The notes beneath the pieces are model-generated. The model was not told the origin of the DNA. It saw only the letters and a program-made list of their open reading frames with translations, and searched no databases. A stretch of 64,000 bases of DNA from AP-16 sp963755055 (GTDB taxonomy: Bacteria > Pseudomonadota > Alphaproteobacteria > Rhizobiales > Xanthobacteraceae): the NCBI GenBank assembly GCA_963755055.1, contig CAVWIS010000022.1, positions 124,001 through 188,000 of the forward strand, read 5' to 3'. Shown here piece by piece: positions 45,075 through 54,396 of the stretch. Position 1 is the stretch's first letter; every line of letters begins with the position of its first letter. The position numbers and the translations under genes are program-made.

Positions 45075-45746
45075 CTAGCCTGCGTACAGCACGATGTCGA
45101 ACACCACCAATCTCAACTCCGGCTCCATCTCCGAAGTCGGCTGCAACAGCTTGGCGACGAGCAAATCCTTTTGCTCCAAGGCGGTTTGAAAAAAGCGATC
45201 GGCTTCGAGATAGGGGTCGCCGGCAAAATACATCTGGGTTACCAGTCTATCCTGCCTGCCCGAGACCTGGAAGTGAATGTGCGCGGGTCGCATTCTGTTG
45301 GGGCCCGCAGGATATGCGGCGGGTTTGATCGTCTTGAACCGATATCGACCATCGTGGTCAGTGGTCAGAATGGCCGACCCCTCGAAGTTTGGATCGAGCG
45401 GCGCCGTATTGCGGTCGCTTGGATGGGTGTAGCGCCCATGGGTGTTGGCTTGCCATATTTCAACTTGCGCGTTGCGAACCGGCTCCGCCTTCAGATTGAG
45501 CACTCGCCCCATGACATTGAGGACGAGACCTTCAGCGCGCCCGGGCCGGCCGGGTACCTTGGTCAGATCGGCATTTTGACCAAGAGTTTTCATCGGATAA
45601 AACGGACCAAGTATTTGCTCTGGCGTGCGCCGCCCGGCCGTTTGCGCAATTGCAGACCTGCCTGAGGCCACGCTGGCGACGCCCAGGGTCGCGGACATTC
45701 TCAAGATCTCACGGCGGCTGAGATCACTTATCGAGTAAGTCGCCAT
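45075..45746 (-). CDS. Intradiol ring-cleavage dioxygenase-like protein, exported
   Basis: A 223-residue protein of the intradiol dioxygenase family. The N-terminus SRREILRMSATLGVASVASG looks like a Tat or signal sequence, so the protein is probably periplasmic, unlike catabolic catechol dioxygenases. The iron(III) ligands are likely Tyr in GRYTHPSD, Tyr in DGRYRFKTIKP, and the two His of RPAHIHFQV. VEIWQANTHGRY is the typical block. The ATG at 45746 has GAGGAG 8 bases upstream. It sits between two copies of a CoA-transferase 3' end and belongs to the lower-GC accessory stretch. The substrate may be an aromatic diol; this is not shown. Confidence 0.85.
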   Translation of the reverse strand: MATYSISDLSRREILRMSATLGVASVASGRSAIAQTAGRRTPEQILGPFYPMKTLGQNADLTKVPGRPGRAEGLVLNVMGRVLNLKAEPVRNAQVEIWQANTHGRYTHPSDRNTAPLDPNFEGSAILTTDHDGRYRFKTIKPAAYPAGPNRMRPAHIHFQVSGRQDRLVTQMYFAGDPYLEADRFFQTALEQKDLLVAKLLQPTSEMEPELRLVVFDIVLYAG

Positions 45747-45755
45747 CGCTGCCAC

Positions 45756-46188
45756 TCCTCAAAATCCGATCGACCGGATAGCGGACCTGAATCTTCCGGT
45801 TGTGGCTGGATTTTACCAGGATTTTTCGGGATTCTGCAAAGGTCGGCGATCACCGACTACCTCTGGCGGCGGCAGCAGATGGCATGCCGAGCGCGGACGG
45901 CCGGCATCGGACCCCTTGGGCAAATCGCCGGAGGTGGATCGCCGGGCGCCGCGGTCGGTGCGAGCGATTTGCCCGCCCTGCGATTTCTGCACCGCCGCAT
46001 CGTAGGGTGGGCAAAATCGCCTGCCTCGCAGCAGATGAGGTCACCACAGGTCTTGCGGGCGATTTTGCCCACGCCGTCGGACCGATCCGCATCACCGCGT
46101 GGGCAAATCGCCGGCGATGTTTGTCCGAGTCGAACGGCCCGAGCAGGCGATTTGCCCACCGTACTTGCTCTTCGCTTGCCGGACTCCG
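45756..46188. repeat. TAGGGTGGGCAAA-family repeats: one full, one half copy
   Basis: A right-half copy lies at 45915-45981 (TTGGGCAAATCGCCGG to GCGATTTGCCCGCCCTGCG), and a full copy at 46002-46164 (GTAGGGTGGGCAAAATCG to GGCGATTTGCCCACCGTAC). The full copy is followed by 24 bases before the CoA-transferase stop codon. Bases 45756-45914 should hold the dioxygenase promoter; I see no clear hexamers. Confidence 0.8.
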
Positions 46189-47406
46189 TCAAATGACCTT
46201 CCGCTTGCGTAAATCGGCGATCTGCTGGGCGCTGTAGCCCAGATCGCCCAGCACCGCGTCGTTATGCTCGCCGAGCTCCGGCGCGATGCCGAGCCTGGCG
46301 GGCGTCTCCGAGAACTGCCAGGGCGTCCCGTGCACCTTCAGGCGCTTGCCGTGCTTGGGGTAGTCGATCTCGGCGACGTAGCCGTTGGCCAGCACGTCGG
46401 GATCGTTGGACGCCTCCAGCAGCGTGTTGATCGGCGCCGAGACGATGTCCGCCCCGCGCAGCTTCGCCACCCAGTCCTCGCGCGTGCCTGACGCGAAGAG
46501 ATCGTCGAGCAGGGCCAGCAGCTCGGTGCGCCTGGCGTCATTGTCGATGATGACGCCGAGATGCTCGAAGCCGGCTTCCGTCAGCCTGGCATGGAAGCCC
46601 AAGGCCGTCATGGCGCGGCTCCAGTGCTCCGGCCCGGTGAGCTGAAACACCAGCGGCTTGCCGTCGCGGTCGTTGAAGCTGGCGCTGATGCCGGGCCGCT
46701 CAACCGTGCCGGTGATGCGCGCCTGGCCGGTCACCGGATTGGTGTTGCGCCACATCGTGGTGGTGAGCGTCCAGCCCATCAGCCGGACGGTCGCCCCGAG
46801 GAGCGAGAGCTCGATCTTCTGGCCGACGCCGGTGGTCCGCGCGTGGGTGAGCGCCGCGAGCGCGCCGCCGAAGGCCAGCATGGCGCAGCTCTCATCGGCC
46901 ACCGACACGATGCCGGTGCGCATCTTCTGGCCCGGCATCGAATAGGCCTCGGCGATGCCGCCCAGCGCCTGCGCCATCGAATCGGTGCCCGGCAGGTGGC
47001 GGTTCGGCCCCCTGGGGCCGTAACCCGAGATCGAGACGTAGACCAGCTTCGGGTTGACCTTGCGCAACTCCTCCCAGCCGAAGCCGTTCTTTTCGGCCGC
47101 ACCCGGGCGAAAATTCTGGCCGAAGATGTCGGCCCGCGCCACCAGCTGGTGGAGGATCGCGCGGCCCTCCGGCGCCTTCAGATTCAAGGTCACGCTCTTG
47201 ACGCCGCGGTTGTTGGTCTCGAAGAAGGTGCTGGGCATCCCGGGCAGCACCGACATATGGCGCGAGGAGTTGCCGCCCTCCGGCGCCTCGATCTTGATCA
47301 CGTCGGCGCCGAGATCGGCCATCAGCATATAGGGCACCGTCCCCGCCTGCGCGGTCGAGCAGGAAACGACCTTGACGCCCTGCAACGGGCCGTGGGGTTG
47401 GGACAT
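46189..47406 (-). CDS. CaiB/BaiF (family III) CoA-transferase
   Basis: A 405-residue family III CoA-transferase, which moves CoA from one acid to another through a covalent anhydride on an aspartate. Typical blocks are LGADVIKIEAPEGGNSSRH, the NRGVKSVTLNLKAPEG strand and HLPGTDSMAQALGG, whose Asp is the expected catalytic residue. GYVAEIDYPKHG near the C-terminus is also familiar. The ATG has AGGAG about 9 bases upstream. It starts 12 bases after the dppF-like gene stop on the same strand and is probably the last gene of the long GntR-hyuAB-dpp run. Its role would be activating or recycling the imported acid. Confidence 0.92.
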   Translation of the reverse strand: MSQPHGPLQGVKVVSCSTAQAGTVPYMLMADLGADVIKIEAPEGGNSSRHMSVLPGMPSTFFETNNRGVKSVTLNLKAPEGRAILHQLVARADIFGQNFRPGAAEKNGFGWEELRKVNPKLVYVSISGYGPRGPNRHLPGTDSMAQALGGIAEAYSMPGQKMRTGIVSVADESCAMLAFGGALAALTHARTTGVGQKIELSLLGATVRLMGWTLTTTMWRNTNPVTGQARITGTVERPGISASFNDRDGKPLVFQLTGPEHWSRAMTALGFHARLTEAGFEHLGVIIDNDARRTELLALLDDLFASGTREDWVAKLRGADIVSAPINTLLEASNDPDVLANGYVAEIDYPKHGKRLKVHGTPWQFSETPARLGIAPELGEHNDAVLGDLGYSAQQIADLRKRKVI

Positions 47407-47418
47407 TGACGCGTTCTC

Positions 47419-48429
47419 CTATTCGAACAGGTAGCAGGCGACGGAGTGACCGGGCGAAACCTCGCGCAGCGCCGGCTCGCGCTGCGAGCAGTGCGGCATC
47501 GCATAGGGGCAGCGCGTATGGAACCGGCAGCCGGATGGCGGATCGAGCGGCGACGGGACCTCGCCCTTGAGCTCGATCTCCTCCTCCGGCCGGTTCGGCC
47601 GCGCCACCAGGACGGCCGAGAACAATGCCCTGGTATAGGGATGGCGAACGTCCTCGAACAGTGCCGCGGTCGGCGCCTGCTCGACGATTTTTCCGAGATA
47701 CATCACCACCGTGTGGTCGGCCATGTGGCGCACCGTGGCGAGATCGTGCGCCACCAGCAGGTATGCCACGTCGTCCTGCGCCTGGATGTCCTTCAAGAGG
47801 TTCATCATCTGGGCACGGATCGACACGTCCAGCGCCGAGACCGGCTCGTCGAGCACGATCAGCTTCGGCCGCGGTGCGAGCGCCGCGGCGAGCGCTACGC
47901 GCTGGCGTTGCCCGCCGCTGAACTCGTGCGGGTATTGCCGGGCCTGCTCGGGACGCAAGCCGACCTGGAGCAGCAATTCGCGTACCCGCTCGTCGATCGC
48001 CGCCTGGTCTCCCCAGGCATTGACGATCAGCGATTCGGCGATGCTGCGTCCGACCTTCATGCGCGGATCGAGCGACGACCAGGGATCCTGGAACACCGCC
48101 TGGACCTTGGCGCGGTAGGCGCGCAGCGCCGCGCCCCGTAGCGCGTGGATCGGCTCGTCCTCGAGCAGAATCCGACCCTCGGTCGGCTCCTCGAGATTGA
48201 GGATCATGCGCGACGTCGTGGTCTTGCCGCAACCCGACTCGCCCACCAGGCCGAGCGTCTCGCCGGCCCGGATATCGAAGGAAACGTCGTCCACCGCCTT
48301 GATGTGGCCGAGCGTGCGCGCGAACAGGATGCCCTTGGTGAACGCGAAATGCTTGCGCAGCCTTTCGACGCGCAGCAGCGGCTTGCTGCGGTCCGCGAGC
48401 GGCCCGCTATTGGTGACGGCCCCGCTCAT
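47419..48429 (-). CDS. Oligopeptide/dipeptide ABC transporter ATPase (DppF/OppF type)
   Basis: A 336-residue ATPase with Walker A GESGCGKTTT, Q-loop in VFQDPWSSLDPRM, signature FSGGQRQRVALAAAL, Walker B LIVLDEPVSALDVS and an H-loop in VAHDLATV. The C-terminal CRFHTRCPYAMPHC is the iron-sulfur-like cysteine region typical of oligopeptide ATPases. Its ATG overlaps the preceding ATPase stop as ATGA. It pairs with the DppD-type ATPase to power the DppBC permease. It lacks no key residue. Confidence 0.93.
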   Translation of the reverse strand: MSGAVTNSGPLADRSKPLLRVERLRKHFAFTKGILFARTLGHIKAVDDVSFDIRAGETLGLVGESGCGKTTTSRMILNLEEPTEGRILLEDEPIHALRGAALRAYRAKVQAVFQDPWSSLDPRMKVGRSIAESLIVNAWGDQAAIDERVRELLLQVGLRPEQARQYPHEFSGGQRQRVALAAALAPRPKLIVLDEPVSALDVSIRAQMMNLLKDIQAQDDVAYLLVAHDLATVRHMADHTVVMYLGKIVEQAPTAALFEDVRHPYTRALFSAVLVARPNRPEEEIELKGEVPSPLDPPSGCRFHTRCPYAMPHCSQREPALREVSPGHSVACYLFE

Positions 48430-49403
48430 GGCGACGCGACCTTCCAGCAGTCCGCCGTATGCTCGTCGCCGGCCTGGACCGTGCCGGGATAGGCGTCCAG
48501 GCAACGCCGCTCGACCAGAGGGCAGCGCGAGGCGAAGCGGCAGCCGGCAGGCAGATCCATCAGCGACGGCGGCTGGCCCTCGATCGTGGCGAGCCGGCCG
48601 ACCGGACCGCTCATCGCGGGCACCGACGCGATCAGCGCACGGGTGTAGGGGTGCTGCGGAGCCTCGAAGATCTGCCGCACCGGGCCGCATTCGACGATGC
48701 GGCCGGCGTACATGACCGCCACGCGGTCGCACATGCGCCCGACGACGCCGAAATCGTGGGTGATGAACAGGATCGCCATGCCGGTCTCGGCCTGCAGGCG
48801 CTTGAGCAGCTTCAGGTACTGCAGCTGGATCGTGACATCGAGCGCGGTGGTCGGCTCGTCGGCGATCAGCACCGCCGGCTCGCCGCTGACGGCGATCGCC
48901 CCGACCACGCGCTGCTTCATGCCGCCGCTCATCTGGTGCGGATACTGGCCGATGCGCTGCTCGGGCGCCGCGATCTCGACGCGCCGGAGCGCCGCCACCG
49001 CCTCCTTGATCACCTCGGTGCGGGGAGCGCGCCGGCGGCGCACGATCGCTTCGCGCAACTGGTTGCCGATCGTGAACACCGGATTGAGGGAGGTCTGCGG
49101 GTCCTGCAGCACCATCGAGATCCGTCGGCCGCGGATTTCGCGCATCTGTGCCGGCGAGCGCTCCAGGATGTTCTCGCCGCCGAGCAGCACCTCGCCCTTG
49201 ATGGTGCGGGCGCCGCCCTTCGGCAGCAGGCGCATCAGCGACAGTGCGGTGACGCTCTTGCCGCAACCCGATTCGCCCACCAGGCCCAGCACCTCGCCGC
49301 GCCGGAGCGAGAAGCTGACGCCGTCGACCGCCTTCACGACGCCGCGGCGCAGGAAGAAATGGGTGTGCAGGTCGCGCACCTCGAGGACGGTCTCGCCGCT
49401 CAT
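48426..49403 (-). CDS. Oligopeptide/dipeptide ABC transporter ATPase (DppD/OppD type)
   Basis: A 325-residue ATPase with Walker A GESGCGKSVT, Q-loop in VLQDPQTSLNPVF, signature MSGGMKQRVVGAI, Walker B LIADEPTTALDVT and H-loop in ITHDFGVV. The C-terminal CRFASRCPLVERRC is the oligopeptide-family cysteine block. The start overlaps the permease stop as ATGA and the stop overlaps the next ATPase start the same way. It is a cytoplasmic partner of the DppBC permease. Confidence 0.93.
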   Translation of the reverse strand: MSGETVLEVRDLHTHFFLRRGVVKAVDGVSFSLRRGEVLGLVGESGCGKSVTALSLMRLLPKGGARTIKGEVLLGGENILERSPAQMREIRGRRISMVLQDPQTSLNPVFTIGNQLREAIVRRRRAPRTEVIKEAVAALRRVEIAAPEQRIGQYPHQMSGGMKQRVVGAIAVSGEPAVLIADEPTTALDVTIQLQYLKLLKRLQAETGMAILFITHDFGVVGRMCDRVAVMYAGRIVECGPVRQIFEAPQHPYTRALIASVPAMSGPVGRLATIEGQPPSLMDLPAGCRFASRCPLVERRCLDAYPGTVQAGDEHTADCWKVASP

Positions 49404-50332
49404 AGCTGGCGCAGCCTCGGGTCGAGCCGGTCGCGCAGCCAATCGCCGAACAGGTTGACCGAGAGCACCATCAGCGTCACCGCGATGCCCGGGATCAGCG
49501 CCACCCACCAGGCATCGGCGATGCGCCCGCGCCCCTCGGAGATCATCAGGCCCCAGGTCGGCGTCGGCGGCGGGATTCCGGCGCCGAGGAAGCTCAGCGT
49601 CGCCTCGGCGATGATCACGACGCCGATGTTGAGCGTGACCAGGACCATGAAGGTGCTGAGCACGTTGGGCAGAATGTGCGTCAGCATGATGCGCAGGGCC
49701 GAGCAGCCGCGCACCCTGGCGAGCGCCACGAAGTCGCGCTGCCGGAGCGACAGCACCTCGCCCCGGATGACGCGCGCGAAGCTTGCCCACAGCAGCAATG
49801 TGATGGCGATCACCAGCGTGCCCAGGCCCTGGCCCATGGTGACGGCGAGCAGCAGCGCGAACAGGATGGCCGGGAAGGTGAAAGCCGCGTCGACCAGGCG
49901 CATCAGCACGCTGTCGACCGCGCCGCCGACATAGCCCGCGACGATGCCGACGGCCAGGCCGATGCCGCCGCCCCCGGTCAGCGCCAGCAGCGCCACCAAC
50001 AGGCTGACCCGCGCGCCGTAGATGAGGCGGCTCAGAATATCGCGACCGAAGGCGTCGGTGCCGAAAAAGTACCGGTCGCTCCCGCCCGCCATCCAGGCCG
50101 GCGGCAGCAGCTTGTCGCGCAGGGTCTGGTCGATCGGCGAGTAGGGCGCCAGCAGCGGCGCGAACAGCGCCATGACGACGATCGCCGAGATGATCGCGAT
50201 CGGAATCCAGGGCACGCGTGCGGATCGCCGCGCCCCGGCATCGCTGCGTCGCCGCGACAGCGTACGCCACAGGGCGAGACGTGGCCTGCGAGCCACCGGG
50301 CCGGCGGATGGCGGACGGTCAGCGCGGGCCAT
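49400..50332 (-). CDS. Oligopeptide/dipeptide ABC transporter permease (DppC type)
   Basis: A 310-residue inner-membrane permease. A basic N-terminus leads to a first membrane helix (IPIAIISAIVVMALFAPLLA), then the periplasmic segment with YFFGTDAFGRDILSRLIYGA, a hallmark of DppC/OppC, and five further helices. The EAA-type coupling loop lies around RVRGCSALRIMLTHILPNVL. The start is 2 bases after the DppB stop, and its stop overlaps the ATPase gene by ATGA. Confidence 0.92.
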   Translation of the reverse strand: MARADRPPSAGPVARRPRLALWRTLSRRRSDAGARRSARVPWIPIAIISAIVVMALFAPLLAPYSPIDQTLRDKLLPPAWMAGGSDRYFFGTDAFGRDILSRLIYGARVSLLVALLALTGGGGIGLAVGIVAGYVGGAVDSVLMRLVDAAFTFPAILFALLLAVTMGQGLGTLVIAITLLLWASFARVIRGEVLSLRQRDFVALARVRGCSALRIMLTHILPNVLSTFMVLVTLNIGVVIIAEATLSFLGAGIPPPTPTWGLMISEGRGRIADAWWVALIPGIAVTLMVLSVNLFGDWLRDRLDPRLRQL

Positions 50333-50334
50333 GG

Positions 50335-51252
50335 CTAGGCCAGGCGGATGCGCGGATCGACATAGGCATAGAGGATGTCGACACCGAGGTTGATGGAGAG
50401 GATCAGGATCGATTTCAGGATGATCACCGCCTGCAGCAGCGGAAAATCGCGGTAGATCACCGCCTCGTAGGTCAGCCGGCCGATGCCCGGCCAGGCGAAC
50501 ACGGTCTCGGTCACGATGGCACCGGTGATCAGGTTGCCGACGAACACGCCCCACAGGGTCAACACCGGGATCAGCGCGTTGCGCAGGCAATGCTTCCAGA
50601 TCACGACGCCTTCGCTCAGTCCCTTGATGCGCGCGAGCTTGACGAACTCGCTCTCCACCACCTCGAGCATGGCCGACCGCGTGATGCGCATGAAGCCGGC
50701 CACCAGGAACGTGCCCAGCGTGATGACCGGCAGGACGTAGTGCGCCGGGCCGCCCATGCGGCCGGACGGCAGCCAGCCCAGCTCGACGCTGAAGACGAAG
50801 ATCAGCAGGATGCCCAGCCAGAAGCTTGGCATGGCGACGCCGAGCACCGCGACCGTGCCCGCCGCACGGTCGAGGATGCCGCCGCGGTGGACCGCCGCCA
50901 CCACGCCGAGCGGAATGCCGAGCCCCACGCCGAGCAGGATCGCCCACGGAATGAGCACGAGGGTGTTGGGCAGGCGATCGAAGAAGGCCTCGGCCGCGGG
51001 CTGCCTCATGCGAATCGAGGTGCCGAGATCGCCGTGGATCGCCTTGCCGACGAAGATCGCAAACTGGTCGAGGATCGGACCGTCGAGGCCGAGCGCCTGG
51101 GTCAGTGCCGCGCGGTCCTCGGGCGTGGCATCCTCGGGCAGCATCAGGTCGATCGGGTTGCCGGTCAGCCGGCCGAGAAAGAACACGATCGTCGCCACCA
51201 TGCAGAGCAGGACGGCCCCCTGCATCAGGCGGCGGGCGATATAGCGCGTCAT
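50335..51252 (-). CDS. Oligopeptide/dipeptide ABC transporter permease (DppB type)
   Basis: A 305-residue permease with an N-terminal helix (LMQGAVLLCMVATIVFFLGR), the family sequence GNPIDLMLPEDATPEDRAAL, and five more helices. The coupling loop reads RIKGLSEGVVIWKHCLRNAL and the C-terminus is DILYAYVDPRIRLA, typical of DppB. It follows the solute-binding protein gene by 25 bases and leads directly into the DppC-type gene. Together with the two ATPases it forms a complete importer. Confidence 0.92.
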   Translation of the reverse strand: MTRYIARRLMQGAVLLCMVATIVFFLGRLTGNPIDLMLPEDATPEDRAALTQALGLDGPILDQFAIFVGKAIHGDLGTSIRMRQPAAEAFFDRLPNTLVLIPWAILLGVGLGIPLGVVAAVHRGGILDRAAGTVAVLGVAMPSFWLGILLIFVFSVELGWLPSGRMGGPAHYVLPVITLGTFLVAGFMRITRSAMLEVVESEFVKLARIKGLSEGVVIWKHCLRNALIPVLTLWGVFVGNLITGAIVTETVFAWPGIGRLTYEAVIYRDFPLLQAVIILKSILILSINLGVDILYAYVDPRIRLA

Positions 51253-51277
51253 GGCGCGCCTGGCCTCCTGGTCGCTG

Positions 51278-52918
51278 TCACTTCTTCCAGGGCTTCTGCT
51301 CCGGGCGCGGGATGCGCTCGAACACGTCGCCCAGCTCGTGCCGGCCGGCGATCGCCTCGAACTGCCCGACCATCTTGGTGTTGATGGCGTAGTAGCCCAT
51401 GCCCTCGAGGATCGGGACCACCGTCCACGAATTCGCCGTCAGCTCGACCATGTGGTCGGTCAGCGCCGTACGCCTGGTCCGGTCGAGCTCGGACAAGAGG
51501 GCGCGGTAGGTCTTGACGAACTCCTGGCACGCCTCCTGACAATTGTCCTTGTCGCCCAGCAGGCGCTGAATGCTTTCGGGCGAGAAAGCGCCGTCATAGC
51601 GCCACGGCGCGTCGGGCCGGCCCGCCGTGCGATACATCGAGGCCCAGCCGACGAGCGACGCCTGGTTGCCTTGCTCCATCGGCGCGAACGAGCCCCACTC
51701 GTAGTGCTTGAGCGTCACCTTGACGCCGATCTTGGTCCACATGTCGGCGATCGCGGTGCCGATATCGACCATGAACTGCGTGCCCGGCAGCGCCGTGTTG
51801 GCGAACTTCAGCTCGAAGCCGTTGGGATAGCCCTCCTCGGCGAGGATCTTTTTCGCCAGGACGGGGTCGTAGCGATAGGCCTCGGCCGCCCATTTCTCCC
51901 AGCGCTCGGCGCTGAAGTAGTCGGTGTAGCCGAAGGTGGCGAAGGGATACGGCATGCGCCCCTTGCCGTTCATGACGTGCTCGATCAGCTGCTGGCGGTC
52001 GATCGCCAGCGACAGCGCCTGGCGCACCCGCGCCTTGGCGATGGGCGAGTCCTTCACCTCCGGCTTGTAGGTGCCCCAGAACTGAAAGACCGCCTGCATC
52101 GTGCCCGGCACCGACAGCACCTCCAGCCCGGCGCGCGAGGCGCCCAGCATGGTCTCCGGCCCGATCGAGGCGATCGCCGCTTCGCCGGTGCGCACCATGG
52201 CGACGCGGGTGCTCTCCTCGGGCACCAGGAGGAGATGCAGATCCTTGAAATGCGGCCGGCCGCGCCAGTGCGGCGTGGTGACCGCGGTGAACTCGATGCG
52301 GTCGCCCGGCACGTTGCGCACGAACTTCCAGGGGCCGCTGCCGATCGGCTTCCTGCGGAACTCCTCCTCGCCGACCCGCTCGATATAGGCCTTGGGCATG
52401 ATGGCGCCCTCCGGCGCCACCGCGCGCGACAGCCCGGCCGGCAGGCCGATCTGCGGGCTGGTGGTCTCAACCCTCACCGTCAGCTCGTCGATCACCTCGA
52501 TGCTCTTGATCGTACGCCGCATGCTTGCCGCCGCGGATGCGAGCGAGCCTGGCCCCATCTGGCGCTCGAGGCTGAACTTCACGTCCTGCGCGGTGAGCCT
52601 GTCACCGTTGTGGAAGGTCTGGCCGGGGCGGAGATGGAAGGTCCATGCCAGGCCGTCGGGCGAGAGCTCCCAGCGTTCGGCGACGCCCGGTCCGACGCCG
52701 CCTTTCTTGAGGTCGAAGCCGACCAGCAAGTCGTACATGACCGCCTGGTAGACCGCGTTTCCCGGCCGGCCTTCGAGGATCGGATCGAGCGTCTGGGCGC
52801 CGAGCGATTCGACGGCGAAGACGAGCGCGCCCTTCTGCTCCTGAGCGCGAAGCGGCGCCACGGCGGCGATGACCAGGGCAACAGCGAGAGCTGCGGCTCT
52901 CGCGATCCGCCGGAGCAT
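51278..52918 (-). CDS. Family 5 extracellular solute-binding protein (peptide type)
   Basis: A 546-residue periplasmic binding protein for the Dpp-type importer that follows. A signal peptide (ARAAALAVALVIAAVAPLRA) precedes the mature start QEQKGALVF. Family 5 blocks include AERWELSPDGLAWTFHLRPG, TFHNGDRLTAQDVKFSLERQ and RVRQALSLAIDRQQLIEHV. The ATG at 52918 has GGGGAGG about 7 bases upstream; longer in-frame readings lack a site. Such proteins bind peptides, opines, nickel or glutathione, so the ligand remains open; hyuAB nearby suggests a cyclic amide or peptide derivative. Confidence 0.92.
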   Translation of the reverse strand: MLRRIARAAALAVALVIAAVAPLRAQEQKGALVFAVESLGAQTLDPILEGRPGNAVYQAVMYDLLVGFDLKKGGVGPGVAERWELSPDGLAWTFHLRPGQTFHNGDRLTAQDVKFSLERQMGPGSLASAAASMRRTIKSIEVIDELTVRVETTSPQIGLPAGLSRAVAPEGAIMPKAYIERVGEEEFRRKPIGSGPWKFVRNVPGDRIEFTAVTTPHWRGRPHFKDLHLLLVPEESTRVAMVRTGEAAIASIGPETMLGASRAGLEVLSVPGTMQAVFQFWGTYKPEVKDSPIAKARVRQALSLAIDRQQLIEHVMNGKGRMPYPFATFGYTDYFSAERWEKWAAEAYRYDPVLAKKILAEEGYPNGFELKFANTALPGTQFMVDIGTAIADMWTKIGVKVTLKHYEWGSFAPMEQGNQASLVGWASMYRTAGRPDAPWRYDGAFSPESIQRLLGDKDNCQEACQEFVKTYRALLSELDRTRRTALTDHMVELTANSWTVVPILEGMGYYAINTKMVGQFEAIAGRHELGDVFERIPRPEQKPWKK

Positions 52919-53027
52919 GACGACCTCCCCGCCGACCGCCGACGGTCGACCCGACATTTGGCTCTTGGGGCTCTGCTGACCCGTATCGACTATCCGGCGC
53001 GTCACGACAGGGTGTCAATAGCACCGC

Positions 53028-54368
53028 TCATGACGACAGGCCCGCGTAGCACGACGACCGTGTCTCCAGGAAACGATCGAACACCTCGGCAACGAGGTTC
53101 ATGTCCGCCACCGTCATCGGCGTGCACAGCGATGCGCTGGTCGCGCTCGGGATGATGATGCCGTGCGCGGCGAAGAATCGGCTCAGCTCCTTCATGACGC
53201 CGACCTCGGCGGGCGAGGCGAATGCCTCGCGGAAGTCGTTGGGCTTGTGCCGTTTGGTGTGCAGGCGGAACAGCGAGGCCGCGCCGGTGACGCAGAACGG
53301 CGCCTGCCGGCTTTCGATCGCGGCCGTGAGCAGCGCGCGCAGCCTGTCGCCGAGCTCCTCCAGATGCGCGAAGGCGGCATGATCCAGCGCCTGCATGGCG
53401 ACGAAGCCGGCAGTCATCGACAACGGATTTGCGGCGAACGTTCCGCCCTGCGGCAGGGCCGGCCTTGTGTCCGACGCATCGAACACCGCCATGACGTCGG
53501 CGCGACCGCCGACGGCTCCGATCGGGAGCCCGCCGCCGATGATCTTGCCGAGCGCGAAGAGGTCGGGCTCGAGCCCCCAGCGGGCGGACGCGCCACGGTA
53601 AGCCTGACGGAAATTCAGCACCTCGTCGCTGATGATCACGATGCCGTTCGCCCGGGCGGTCTCCTGAACGGCCGCGATGAAGGCCGGCGTCGGCGCGATC
53701 AGGCCGGCACGGCTCGGCATCGGATCGATGACGACGGCCGCGAGCTCGTTGGCGCGCGCGGACAGGATGCGTCGGGCTCCTTCGGGGTCGTTGAAACGCA
53801 GCACCGCGACGTCGCGCAGCACCAATTCCGGCATTCCGCGGTAGTACGGCGCCGAGGCAGGCGCTTCCGCGGGGCCCCAGTTCTCCGGCGTGCTCGCCTG
53901 GCCGACCTCGACCCAGTCATAGGCACCATGATAGGCGCCCTCGATCTTGGCGATGGCGCTGCGGCCGGTGAACGCACGCGCCGCCTTGACGGCGAACATC
54001 ACCGCTTCGGTGCCGGTATTGGCGAAGCGGATCCGCTCGAGTCCCGGGACGCGCCCGCACAAAAGATCCGCCAAGGCGATTTCCAACTCGGTCGGATTGG
54101 CAAAACAGGTTCCGCTGCGCAGTTGTCGTTCGACCGCAAGACTGACCGGCTCGAAAGCATGGCCGTGAATGAGGGTCGTGTAGTTGCCGTTGAGGTCGAG
54201 GAATCGTCGGCCGTCCACATCATACAGATAGGCGCCGCGCCCATGGCTGAGGTAACGCGGGATCGGGTCGCGCTCGATGGTGACGCGGGTGGTTCCGCCG
54301 GGAAACACCCGACGCGCACGCTCGAACAGTTTTGTCGATCTGGGCCCGACGGTCACGATCTCGTCCAT
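53028..54368 (-). CDS. Class III aminotransferase (glutamate-1-semialdehyde aminomutase-like)
   Basis: A 446-residue PLP-dependent enzyme. The PLP lysine is Lys275 in LFALGKIIGGGLPIGAVGG, with the ring-holding Asp in VIISDEVLNFR (Asp248). FANTGTEAVMFAVKAARAFT and GGTFAANPLSMTAG complete the family pattern. It resembles glutamate-1-semialdehyde aminomutase, but its place between hyuB and a peptide-type binding protein argues for a catabolic transaminase acting on an amino acid released by HyuAB, not for haem synthesis. The ATG at 54368 lies 28 bases past hyuB. Catalytic residues look complete. Confidence 0.9.
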   Translation of the reverse strand: MDEIVTVGPRSTKLFERARRVFPGGTTRVTIERDPIPRYLSHGRGAYLYDVDGRRFLDLNGNYTTLIHGHAFEPVSLAVERQLRSGTCFANPTELEIALADLLCGRVPGLERIRFANTGTEAVMFAVKAARAFTGRSAIAKIEGAYHGAYDWVEVGQASTPENWGPAEAPASAPYYRGMPELVLRDVAVLRFNDPEGARRILSARANELAAVVIDPMPSRAGLIAPTPAFIAAVQETARANGIVIISDEVLNFRQAYRGASARWGLEPDLFALGKIIGGGLPIGAVGGRADVMAVFDASDTRPALPQGGTFAANPLSMTAGFVAMQALDHAAFAHLEELGDRLRALLTAAIESRQAPFCVTGAASLFRLHTKRHKPNDFREAFASPAEVGVMKELSRFFAAHGIIIPSATSASLCTPMTVADMNLVAEVFDRFLETRSSCYAGLSS

Positions 54369-54396
54369 GTCCTGTGATCCATGATTGCAAACAAGC

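Noticed and set aside
41170..45800. A direct repeat of the tRNA-Ser 3' end as an island attachment site
   Set aside because: I looked for a copy of TTCGAATCCCTCCCTCTCC downstream and found none in the window; no integrase gene either.
53028..54368. hemL (glutamate-1-semialdehyde aminomutase for haem synthesis)
   Set aside because: Sequence is of the right family, but alphaproteobacteria normally make aminolevulinate by the HemA (Shemin) route, and the neighbours are catabolic.
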